NCBI GenBank assembly: GCA_031281925.1
Contig: JAITES010000251.1
Coordinates: forward strand, 1-14,806
Reading direction: 5' to 3'
DNA from: Treponema sp.
GTDB lineage: Bacteria > Spirochaetota > Spirochaetia > Treponematales > Breznakiellaceae
DNA length: 14,806 nt
Shown one piece after another: positions 1 through 7,047 of the stretch (position 1 is the first letter of the stretch; each line of letters opens with the position of its first letter). A model generated the notes under the pieces. The model made no database searches. It was given only the letters and a program-made list of their open reading frames with translations, and had not been told where the DNA came from. Both the position numbers and the translations under genes were made by a program.

Positions 1-1373
1 CCGCCTCCGACGGTAAAAGTGTAGCCCGGCTTGGCAAGATGAATGTTCCGCTTGCCGATCATGGTATTCTGATCTTCCACAAAGAGGGAGAGCATCAGGG
101 GGCCTTCGGTTCTCTCAGGCGGCCTGTAGGTATTCTGATAGGGAGTACTCCGGGGTTTCCGGCTGGCAGCATAGTTCTCCATTGCCGAAGTATCTGAACC
201 GGATGGACGGCCTGCGGCAGCGGAAGCCGGAGCTGCCGGGGCAGGGGAGGGTGAAGCCGCCTGGGCTATAACCCGTTTCGGCGAATCCTGAAGCCTGCGC
301 GCAACAAGGAAAATAATAAGCCCCAGCGCCAGCAGGGCGCCAATCCCGAGTCCTACAAGAACCGGCATACTTAGGCCTGAACTTGCAGGCCTGCCGGAAT
401 CTTCCGCCACGCCTGAAGGCCGGGATTCTCCTCCGGAACGCGGCGGGATTTGAGCCTCTGAGGGACCGGTATCTCCGCCTGCAACAGGGGGCGGGCTTTC
501 TCCGGTACTTTCCCGGGGCGCCGTCCCGGTCAGGCCAGAGTTTGCCTGACCGGAATCTGAAAACTGTTCTTCAAACCCGGTACCCGCCGCCGGGCCTGCG
601 GAAGCCTGCTCCTCCCCGGCAGAGGCCGGTTGTCCGGATGCGGCACTCTGTTCCCGTAACGGCGGAGAACTCTGTCCCTCCGATGCCGGAGAGCCCTGCC
701 CCTGTAACACCGGAGAACTTTGCCCCTGCGATGCCGGAGAACCCTGACTCCGGGAACCAGCGTCTGTCCCTGCGGAATCCCTGCCGCCTTGGGATGTCCC
801 CGATCCCGAAGCAAGGGCCGCGGGAGGAGGAGCAGTCAGGGAGGACCCGTATTTTGCCAGGGCCTGAGGCACCTGCACATACACAAAACTATTTCCCCCT
901 GTTTCAATCCGCCGCCCTGCATCGCTAATCCGGTCGGCCTGATTTTCTCCTCCATCGCTAACCAGAACCACTTTTTTGGGCCGCGGGGAAGGGAGGGACG
1001 ATATATAGCTGTCCACAAAGCTTAAAGCTCCGGACAGATCGGCGGAAGATTCCAGGGGATACATCAAAAACATGCGCCCGATTATGGTTTCCAGGTCTCC
1101 CCGGCCTTCAACCAGACGGGATATTTCAAGCCGGGGTTTCCCGGCAATCGAAATAAGGTGAAACGTATCGCCAATCTTGAGATTTTCCTTCAAAAAAGGG
1201 CCGGAAAGATAGCCTGAAACCTCTTCATGCCAGGCGCTCATGCTGGAAGAAACATCCAAAAGCAGGATAAGGTCGGTTCCCTGCCGGGTTTGCCCGAAGG
1301 AACAAGGCAGATTCACCAAAAACAGGAATCCGGCGATCCCCAGGATCGCTTTACTTATTAACCGGGGTTTCAT
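1..1373 (-). CDS. Exported vWA-domain protein with Ser/Pro/Gly-rich linker and one membrane helix (3' end outside window)
   Basis: Read from ATG at 1373 the frame stays open for 457 codons to the window edge, so the C-terminus is missing. Residues 1-27 form a signal peptide (basic MKPRLISK, then a hydrophobic core). A vWA domain follows: beta strand TDLILLLD and the metal-site motif DVSSS (Asp40, Ser42, Ser44), with VVLVSDGGEN near 135-144 as the later conserved strand. Residues 175-333 are a low-complexity Ser/Gly/Pro/Gln linker containing short repeats. A hydrophobic helix at about 335-358 ends in RR, which suggests vWA outside and the C-terminus in the cytoplasm. The last visible part (426-457, ending YTFTVGG) could open an FHA-like beta domain, but too little is seen. 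Start support: GGAGGAGGAAGG directly upstream. It lies 23 bp after greA and is probably co-transcribed. vWA domains generally bind protein ligands; no specific function can be given. Confidence 0.88.
   Translation of the reverse strand, partial: MKPRLISKAILGIAGFLFLVNLPCSFGQTRQGTDLILLLDVSSSMSAWHEEVSGYLSGPFLKENLKIGDTFHLISIAGKPRLEISRLVEGRGDLETIIGRMFLMYPLESSADLSGALSFVDSYISSLPSPRPKKVVLVSDGGENQADRISDAGRRIETGGNSFVYVQVPQALAKYGSSLTAPPPAALASGSGTSQGGRDSAGTDAGSRSQGSPASQGQSSPVLQGQGSPASEGQSSPPLREQSAASGQPASAGEEQASAGPAAGTGFEEQFSDSGQANSGLTGTAPRESTGESPPPVAGGDTGPSEAQIPPRSGGESRPSGVAEDSGRPASSGLSMPVLVGLGIGALLALGLIIFLVARRLQDSPKRVIAQAASPSPAPAAPASAAAGRPSGSDTSAMENYAASRKPRSTPYQNTYRPPERTEGPLMLSLFVEDQNTMIGKRNIHLAKPGYTFTVGG
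651..746 (-). repeat. Two 48-bp tandem repeats (four 8-residue units) in the vWA protein linker
   Basis: Residues 210-225 and 226-241 of the vWA protein are two copies of a 16-residue unit, each made of two 8-residue subunits of the pattern Q-G/S-S-P-x-x-x-x. The two DNA copies match at about 39 of 48 positions. The period is a multiple of three, so changes in copy number would keep the frame. Confidence 0.75.
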
Positions 1374-1385
1374 CCTTCCTCCTCC
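1374..1385 (-). promoter_or_regulatory. Strong Shine-Dalgarno of the vWA gene
   Basis: The minus strand reads GGAGGAGGAAGG immediately before ATG at 1373, so GGAGGA ends 6 nt from the start. This fixes the start and suggests efficient translation from the shared greA mRNA. Confidence 0.8.
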
Positions 1386-1396
1386 AGACGTATCTG

Positions 1397-4174
1397 TTAT
1401 ATGGGTACCGCAGATATTTCTTCTACCACATAGTGGACAGTTTCATTATTGGCGGAGAAATCAAATCCCTCCCCTACGGCCTTATTAAGCATAGTACTTC
1501 CAAAGGGAGAAAGATAGGAAATAACATTGTTTTCCGGATCGGATTCCCATGGCCCCAGAATGGAATATTCCTCACGGTCCTTCTTCTTTGTGCTGCGCAA
1601 TACCACTTTGGTACCAAAAGATACCCGGCTGGTATTCACCGCAGCAGGATCGAAGATCTGGGCGCGGTCGATCTCGTCCTTGAGTTTTGCCACCGTGGAA
1701 TTGAGAATTTCCTGCTTTTCCTTGGCGGCCTTGTACTCTGCATTTTCCCGGAGGTCTCCCAGGGACAGGGCAAAACCAATCTCCTTTGAGTTGGCCGGTA
1801 CTTCCACCTCCATGATATGGGCAAGCTGCCTGTTCTTTTCTTCATATTTGGCGGCGGTAACCATGAGGCCCCTGGTAATGACCGTTTTTTCTTCATCTCC
1901 CAGGAATTTGAAATCGGGATGCTTGAGGAGAATCTGTTTTTTCAGCTCTATCTTGTCGGCAGGGTCGAGATCCTTTACATCCTGAATAAAGGTGAAGATA
2001 CGCATGATCGTATCCCGGTCACCCTGATCGATAAAATCAATGAGCCTTTTGTCGGTAAAAAGAAGGCTGTAAACCTGCTTGTTAACCTTGCGGTTATCCG
2101 GAGTATCCCGGTGGTTTTCAATATCCCGGTAACTGATATCCAGAATGTGAATCAGGGTAATGAGCTGCTTTTCATAGCTTAAACAGGCCTTTTTGAACCA
2201 GGGAGTATCCGAGGCATTTTTAAAGAACCATACGGCGGTTTCCCGGACTTCGCTGCTCTCGCGGATATTTTCAAAGCTTGAAGATACCAGCGCGACAAGT
2301 TTATTTTCATAACCTCCGGCAAGCAGATCCTCAATGATGGAATTGGAGAGAATGTAGGGAAAAAGCTGAATATAGACATCCTCCCAGCCCGAAAGCAGTT
2401 TTACCTGTTTCAAAAACTCTTCCCTCAGCTTACCGTCTTTAATATTCTGGAAAAGTTCAGGTACATCCTCGATTTTTTCAAAGAGGGAAGCAAAATTGAG
2501 GCTAAGCCCGTTTGCCAGCATGGGGAATTTACCCGCCAGTTCCTTGATCAGGAGGCAGGAGGCAACTATGTTCTCGTTTACCTGTTTTATTGAAGAAGCG
2601 GAGGGGAGATATGAGGTAAAATAGTCAAACATCTCCTTAAAATACTCCGAATCCAGTTCCACATCCACCTGTGCAAGGTAAAGCCTCAGGGTCTGGGCCC
2701 TGTTAAAGAAATTCCGTTCCGCCTTGAATTCATTGTAGAGCTTTTCCTCAATACTGATCGGCCTGTCCCGTACGGTAAAGAGATCGATGTTATCGGGACT
2801 GACCCCGAAGTTGGGGTCCGATTTGAGAATATCCCGCGCCTTGGTAACCCAGGTAGTCCATTCCCCGGCGCTGAGAATCGAAGGCACAAGTTCGGCCTTG
2901 ATCTTTTTTATATCGCAGGAGTTCCCAAAGCTTTTTATCACGGTTCTCAGGGCCCAGGCATGGTCCTCCTTGATTTTATCGTGGAGGACTTCTTTCTTTT
3001 TGGTCGCCTTGTACACCCAGATATGGTTTTTGGAAAGGGTCTGAAGGGAATTTACCGCCATGCGCAGAGACATGGGCGGGATGTGTTGGGGGCGTTTTTT
3101 TGCAAAATCGATAACAATGCCGTCCCCCTGTACGCTGGCAATCCTGCCTACGCCCCATGTCCTGTGGAAAACAAAATTCCCCTTGTCAAAGGCGATGTGT
3201 TTTTCAAAATCCGCAACCGCCTCATGAACCGGCCGCCAGTTCTGGGAAATATTGGAAATGCGGATGTATTCTTCAAGCTGGCTGTGGGATGCATATTTCT
3301 GCCTGAAACATTCCACCAGTTCCTTACGGGCCTGAACATCCCTTTCATCATACTGAAGGATGATCTTGAGGATATTTATGGCGGTTTCTATATCATCCTT
3401 TTTTCTGCAGACCTGGTACACATCCTGCAGGAGGAGAACCGCCTTGTCTTCGCTTATGTTTTTGGCTATCCGTTTTTCCACATGGAGGAAGAAGTCAATG
3501 TCATTGGAACAGTAACCGAGGAGTTTTTCCCAAATTTCCCGTACATTGGTGATCAGCGCCTTGTTAATATAGCGGTGAAGGGCTTTCTTGTAGTAGTCAA
3601 TGGATTTTTCAATGTCGCCCTGTTTTTCGTAGTGTTCCGCCAGAGATTTGGCGATATCGGCTTCCTCATAATCAACCCTGACAAGCCTTTCCCAGATGCC
3701 GTATATCGCATCTTCCTTGCTTTCATTTTTATAACACTCTATCAGGGTACGGAGAGCGAATTTTGATTCACCGTAATCAAGAATCCGTTCACAAAGATAA
3801 TCGACTATATTCCATTTGTGGTTATCCAGAAAGATCCCCACAAGGCTATTCATGTTTGAATCTTCAATAACATCATGAGAAATGGAGATCATCCCCGAAA
3901 GGTAGAGCGCTATGATACTGTTCTTTGAATGGGTAAGGTGTTCATCACAGAGTCCCTTTAATTCCATGTCCAGCCTGAGATCCTGACCGTCCCGGATTAT
4001 TCTGGCATCCCGGGCTTCCTTAAGAATCTTATCCAGTTCCTTGAACTGATTGGCAGAATAATTACTCAGGGTCGCCCTGGTCCATTTTTCCTCGTTCAGC
4101 ATTTCCTGGACGTTTTTGAGGAAAGTAACCTTTTCATCAACAGGTGCTTTTTCATCAAAAGCTTCAGACATCAT
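1397..4174 (-). CDS. greA: Giant GreA: transcript-cleavage/elongation factor with long TPR-like N-terminal extension
   Basis: GreA enters the secondary channel of stalled RNA polymerase and stimulates cleavage of backtracked RNA. The last ~160 residues are a complete GreA: a coiled-coil hairpin with tip GDLRENAEY (Asp807 and Glu810 match the acidic tip residues of ordinary GreA) and a C-terminal domain with SPFGSTMLNKAVGE. The other ~760 residues are mostly helical, with TPR-like helices around 135-200 and 240-300. Residues 331-385 are a separate beta-rich patch beginning NFVFHRTWGVGRI, resembling the Tudor-like polymerase-interaction domain of CarD/Mfd (inference). Long GreA proteins are known from spirochaetes and chlamydiae. 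Two ATGs lie in tandem at 4174 and 4171; AGGAG (4178-4182) is 3 nt from the first and 6 nt from the second, so 4171 is the likelier start. It is the second gene of a minus-strand operon, 21 bp after the TPR gene. Confidence 0.95.
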   Translation of the reverse strand: MMSEAFDEKAPVDEKVTFLKNVQEMLNEEKWTRATLSNYSANQFKELDKILKEARDARIIRDGQDLRLDMELKGLCDEHLTHSKNSIIALYLSGMISISHDVIEDSNMNSLVGIFLDNHKWNIVDYLCERILDYGESKFALRTLIECYKNESKEDAIYGIWERLVRVDYEEADIAKSLAEHYEKQGDIEKSIDYYKKALHRYINKALITNVREIWEKLLGYCSNDIDFFLHVEKRIAKNISEDKAVLLLQDVYQVCRKKDDIETAINILKIILQYDERDVQARKELVECFRQKYASHSQLEEYIRISNISQNWRPVHEAVADFEKHIAFDKGNFVFHRTWGVGRIASVQGDGIVIDFAKKRPQHIPPMSLRMAVNSLQTLSKNHIWVYKATKKKEVLHDKIKEDHAWALRTVIKSFGNSCDIKKIKAELVPSILSAGEWTTWVTKARDILKSDPNFGVSPDNIDLFTVRDRPISIEEKLYNEFKAERNFFNRAQTLRLYLAQVDVELDSEYFKEMFDYFTSYLPSASSIKQVNENIVASCLLIKELAGKFPMLANGLSLNFASLFEKIEDVPELFQNIKDGKLREEFLKQVKLLSGWEDVYIQLFPYILSNSIIEDLLAGGYENKLVALVSSSFENIRESSEVRETAVWFFKNASDTPWFKKACLSYEKQLITLIHILDISYRDIENHRDTPDNRKVNKQVYSLLFTDKRLIDFIDQGDRDTIMRIFTFIQDVKDLDPADKIELKKQILLKHPDFKFLGDEEKTVITRGLMVTAAKYEEKNRQLAHIMEVEVPANSKEIGFALSLGDLRENAEYKAAKEKQEILNSTVAKLKDEIDRAQIFDPAAVNTSRVSFGTKVVLRSTKKKDREEYSILGPWESDPENNVISYLSPFGSTMLNKAVGEGFDFSANNETVHYVVEEISAVPI

Positions 4175-4195
4175 GTACTCCTAAATGTTTTACTC

Positions 4196-5143
4196 TTACC
4201 GCACATACTGGTCAAAGATCGCCTTGTCGATAAGCTTCAGCTTGAGCCTGGTATCTTCGACCAGGTTTGAATAGGCCTGAATATTCTCGCAATAGTCTAT
4301 CAACCAGAAATACCGGTTAATAAGCCGTGGCTTGAAAAGCGCACTTACCGAGGGATTTGACCGGATATCATTTTCCAGAGAAAAGATCGACTGCTTGAGC
4401 CGTCCCAGTTCCACCGGTCTGAGTTCCCGTTTAACCGAAAAGACCCCCATAAGCGATCCGTAAACCGGTATCCATTCGGCCAATTCAGGCCCCCTATAGC
4501 CCAGGGCCGCCACATGATCGCGCAGCCTTACTATCACCTCCGACTCCATGTCCCGAAGATCCACCTTCTGGGCATCCAGGAAAAAAGCTTCCCGAAACAG
4601 AGCCTTTGCCACCCTGTTTTCCATCAGAAGGGCATTTACATCGGCCAGTTCCGCCAGGGCTTCCCCGTCTTCCCTTGAGAGCTTGACCGACTGTTCCAGA
4701 CATTTCAGGGCCTCTTCATAGTTGCCGACACCCTTATAACATCTGCCTATCTGAAGCATTAGGCCCGGATCAAGCCGGCTTGTCCTGTCTCCCAGTGTTT
4801 CTTCAAAATACCGAAGCGCACTGTTAAAAACATAATGCTTCACCGCGTACTGGCAGGAATCATAGGCTTCCCCCACACGGTCAAGAAAACTGTACCATGC
4901 CTTCCACTGGGACATGATATAGCCGGCCTTGTCATAGGGTTCCCGGAATTGATCGATACTGCCCATACGATCCAGCCACCACTTGACACACATGAGGCTG
5001 TACTTTACTTCCGGATTCCCAAAATCCTGTCTGAGAGCTTCCTCCAAATGTTTTCTGGCGGAAACTGCGTCAGCTTCTTTCAGATCCGTATAGGCTTGTT
5101 GAAGAAGCCTCTCTACACCTGTTTCCGCGTTCATACCTTGCAT
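4196..5143 (-). CDS. TPR-like cytoplasmic protein, unknown function, first gene of the greA operon
   Basis: This 315-residue protein has no signal peptide or membrane helix. It is nearly all helical, with TPR-like pairs at about 14-45, 92-120, 127-160 and 161-194; the clearest is the one with KGVGNYEEALKCLEQSVKL. The last third (220-315) is helical, without obvious TPR signature and rich in Tyr, Leu and Arg. TPR folds bind other proteins, and the position 21 bp ahead of the TPR-extended greA suggests, without proving, a shared complex or pathway. Start choice is uncertain: ATG at 5143 and ATG at 5134 (codon 4) both lack a proper Shine-Dalgarno; the longer form is given. A probable promoter lies about 30-60 bp upstream. 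I do not recognise a named family. Confidence 0.85.
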   Translation of the reverse strand: MQGMNAETGVERLLQQAYTDLKEADAVSARKHLEEALRQDFGNPEVKYSLMCVKWWLDRMGSIDQFREPYDKAGYIMSQWKAWYSFLDRVGEAYDSCQYAVKHYVFNSALRYFEETLGDRTSRLDPGLMLQIGRCYKGVGNYEEALKCLEQSVKLSREDGEALAELADVNALLMENRVAKALFREAFFLDAQKVDLRDMESEVIVRLRDHVAALGYRGPELAEWIPVYGSLMGVFSVKRELRPVELGRLKQSIFSLENDIRSNPSVSALFKPRLINRYFWLIDYCENIQAYSNLVEDTRLKLKLIDKAIFDQYVR

Positions 5144-5179
5144 TGTTTAAAACAATTTGATAAAAAGTATATCTTTTGC

Positions 5180-5208
5180 ATTAGACCATTTTTACCGGTT
5201 TTTTGCAA
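5180..5208 (-). promoter_or_regulatory. Probable sigma-70-type promoter of the TPR-greA-vWA operon
   Basis: On the minus strand TTGCAA (5208-5203) is followed after exactly 17 nt by TCTAAT (5185-5180). The -10 box matches the consensus at 5 of 6 positions and the -35 box at 4 of 6. The predicted RNA start near 5173 gives a leader of about 30 nt before ATG 5143. Based on consensus only. Confidence 0.55.
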
Positions 5209-5245
5209 GAGGCCGGATCGGAGCCTCCCGGAGTTTCCCCCAGCC

Positions 5246-5274
5246 TTTACAAGGACCCCTCCGACGCTTAGTAT
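5246..5274 (+). promoter_or_regulatory. Possible rpe promoter placing the RNA start at or next to the ATG
   Basis: TTTACA (5246-5251, 5 of 6 to the -35 consensus) is followed after 17 nt by TAGTAT (5269-5274, 4 of 6). The usual 6-7 nt to +1 lands at about 5280-5282, on the rpe ATG at 5281. An overlapping TATAAA (5272-5277) would put +1 just inside the gene. No Shine-Dalgarno precedes the ATG, which fits a leaderless message. The divergent gap 5144-5280 holds this element and the minus-strand promoter and nothing else I can identify. Confidence 0.35.
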
Positions 5275-5280
5275 AAAAGT

Positions 5281-5958
5281 ATGCTTCCCTCTTTTCCTGT
5301 ACCTTCCGCACTGGTGGCGCCCTCGATTCTTTCCGCGGATTTCTCTTCTTTTGCGGAGGGGGCTGCGGAAATTGCCGCTTCCGGCGCGGATTGGCTGCAT
5401 CTGGATGTAATGGACGGGCACTTTGTCCCCAATTTGACCTTCGGTCCCAAACTTGTACGCGATCTGCGGCAGAAATGCAGTCTCTATTTCGATGTTCACC
5501 TGATGATCGAGAAGCCGGCCCGGCTTGCGGCGGAATTTGCCTCCGCGGGAGCGGACAGCATTACCTTTCATTACGAGGCGGAGCTTCATTCCCAGAGGCT
5601 TCTTGGGTCTATCCGGGAGATGGGAAAACATGCGGGGATAAGCATAGTCCCTTCCACTCCGGTTTCCATGCTGGAATTTCTCCTGCCCTACCTGGATCAG
5701 GTACTGGTGATGACGGTAAACCCCGGTTTTGGGGGACAGGAGCTAATTCCCGAATGTCTTGACAAGGTAAAATGCCTTGCACAGATCCGCAGAGAGAAGG
5801 GTTTCTCTTTCCTTATCTCGGTAGACGGCGGCATAAACGAGAAAACAGCCCTTCCGGCCCGGCAGGCAGGGGCGGATGTGCTTGTTTCCGGTTCATCCTT
5901 CTTCTCAAGCAAAGACAAAGCCGCCTATATACGCTCTCTCCGTGCTGGAGTACTTTGA
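5281..5958 (+). CDS. rpe: Ribulose-phosphate 3-epimerase
   Basis: Interconverts D-ribulose 5-phosphate and D-xylulose 5-phosphate in the non-oxidative pentose phosphate pathway, in the cytoplasm. The 225-residue length is normal for the family. Its TIM-barrel landmarks are all present: APSILSAD (13-20), HLDVMDGHFVPN (40-51), DVHLM (71-75), VNPGFGGQ (146-153) and VDGGI (181-185). By family knowledge His40, Asp42, His73 and Asp182 are the metal ligands, the two Asp also acting as acid and base. ATG at 5281 puts APSILSAD about 12 residues in, slightly longer than usual; no Shine-Dalgarno is present there, and the only internal alternative (GTG at the Val before APSIL) has none either. Ribulose 5-phosphate is also in equilibrium with ribose 5-phosphate, the substrate of the PRPP synthase encoded downstream. 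Confidence 0.97.
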   Translation: MLPSFPVPSALVAPSILSADFSSFAEGAAEIAASGADWLHLDVMDGHFVPNLTFGPKLVRDLRQKCSLYFDVHLMIEKPARLAAEFASAGADSITFHYEAELHSQRLLGSIREMGKHAGISIVPSTPVSMLEFLLPYLDQVLVMTVNPGFGGQELIPECLDKVKCLAQIRREKGFSFLISVDGGINEKTALPARQAGADVLVSGSSFFSSKDKAAYIRSLRAGVL

Positions 5959-6019
5959 GCAAAATGCCGAAAAGAAATAAGGATGAGGCGCTTTCATAAT
6001 ATCAATTTTGAAGCGGCAG

Positions 6020-6033
6020 CCTTAAATTTAAGG
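6020..6033 (+). repeat. Perfect 14-bp palindrome upstream of the envelope gene set
   Basis: CCTTAAATTTAAGG is a perfect palindrome in the 126-bp gap between rpe and the TPR gene, 52 bp before its ATG. The rest of the gap is unremarkable apart from a weak inverted repeat (TCGG 6040-6043 / CCGA 6052-6055). It has no loop and no T-run, so it is not a typical terminator; a dimeric repressor site is possible. Confidence 0.4.
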
Positions 6034-6084
6034 GGGAAATCGGGCTTTAGACCGAATTCCCATTTCAGAGAGGAGTCAGGGCGG

Positions 6085-7047
6085 ATGCCGGGAAAAATAT
6101 CAACTTTTACAGTTCCCTCCGGTTCGGTACGGCGTGTTTCCATAGTGTTTTTCTGTATTTTTTTGCTTGCTGCCGGAAGGGGCCATGCCCAAACAGAAAC
6201 CGTTCTCCAGCGGGGGCTTAGGCTCTACGGCGAAGGCCGCTATCAGGAGGCTCTTCAAAACCTGAGACCCTATTATGAGGAACAGAAGGATCCCGCGGTA
6301 CAGGCGGAAGTCCTCTACTGGATTTCCCTTGCGGAACTGGGGGCGGCGGACTATGAAAGGGCTTTTCAGGATATGGAAGCCCTGGAAAAACGCGGCGGGA
6401 CACGGGCCGCGGAAATTCCCTATCACAAGGGCAGGGTCTGTTACTATCTGGGCCGTTATGATGAGGGGATAAGTCTTTTGAGCGCCTTTGCGGAGAATTT
6501 AAGCGATTCCGGGGATCCCAGGAAGAGCGCCGCCCTCTATTGGATAGGAGAATCCCTCTATTCCATGGGCCAGATGGAAAAAGCAAAGGATATATTTAGC
6601 ACTATCACGGAAAACTATCCTTCAAGCGCAAAGTTCGAGGCCGCCTCCTACCGGATCGCCCTGATAAACCAGAAGAAGATCGAGACTGAACTCCTGGCTC
6701 TGCTCAAGTGGAGCCACGAAGAATCTCTTAAAACCATTGAAGAATACCAGCGCCGGGAACGGGCCTATGATCAGGCGATCATAGCCTATCAGAAACGTAT
6801 CGCCGAAATGCTCAGGGAATCCCCTTCTTCCGGCGCCGAGGACGCCCGGTACCGTCAGCAGCCTTCCCAGGCGCAGGATCGCGGTCCGGAAACCGGCACG
6901 GTTCCTTCCACTTCCCTTCCCGGAGTTTCCCCGCCTTCTCCGGGAGGAGGAGACAGAAACACGCGCCTGGACAACATTAAAAGCCAGGCGCTGGAATTAC
7001 AGAATCAGCTGGAAAAAAGCCTGGGTATAGACTCAGGAGATCTATGA
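6085..7047 (+). CDS. Secreted TPR/coiled-coil envelope protein (YbgF/CpoB-like in layout), unknown function
   Basis: The start is set at ATG 6085: AGGAG lies 9 nt upstream (6071-6075), and this start places a signal peptide at the N-terminus (SVRR, then the hydrophobic VSIVFFCIFLLAAG, cleavage probably after GHA, residue 35). Starting at ATG 5983 would add 34 residues with no clear ribosome site and bury the signal. The mature protein has TPR-type repeats at about 38-66, 73-100, 111-138 and 148-180; a charged helix likely to form a coiled coil at 198-245; a Pro/Gly/Ser-rich linker (246-290); and a short C-terminal helix. TPR plus coiled coil plus export recalls CpoB/YbgF of the Tol-Pal system, but the order differs and no Tol gene is near. 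It overlaps the next gene by 4 nt (ATGA), which implies translational coupling. Confidence 0.85.
   Translation: MPGKISTFTVPSGSVRRVSIVFFCIFLLAAGRGHAQTETVLQRGLRLYGEGRYQEALQNLRPYYEEQKDPAVQAEVLYWISLAELGAADYERAFQDMEALEKRGGTRAAEIPYHKGRVCYYLGRYDEGISLLSAFAENLSDSGDPRKSAALYWIGESLYSMGQMEKAKDIFSTITENYPSSAKFEAASYRIALINQKKIETELLALLKWSHEESLKTIEEYQRRERAYDQAIIAYQKRIAEMLRESPSSGAEDARYRQQPSQAQDRGPETGTVPSTSLPGVSPPSPGGGDRNTRLDNIKSQALELQNQLEKSLGIDSGDL

Noticed and set aside
383..928. 181-codon open frame on the plus strand opposite the vWA linker, Pro/Arg-rich
   Set aside because: It is the complement of a GC-rich Ser/Gly/Pro linker; no ribosome site and no domain; the minus-strand frame has signal peptide, vWA motif and a strong Shine-Dalgarno.
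1300..1320. Lipoprotein signal in the vWA protein (Cys24)
   Set aside because: The residues before Cys24 are N-L-P, which do not fit a lipobox.
2960..3766. 268-codon open frame on the plus strand, opposite greA
   Set aside because: It lies wholly antisense to the well-supported greA, has no ribosome site, and its hydrophobic composition is what reverse-complemented charged helical codons give.
6020..6055. Rho-independent terminator after rpe
   Set aside because: The palindrome has no loop and no downstream T-run, and it is AT-rich in the centre.
5983..6084. Upstream ATG start for the secreted TPR protein
   Set aside because: It would add 34 polar residues ahead of the signal peptide and has no well-spaced Shine-Dalgarno, whereas ATG 6085 has AGGAG at 9 nt.
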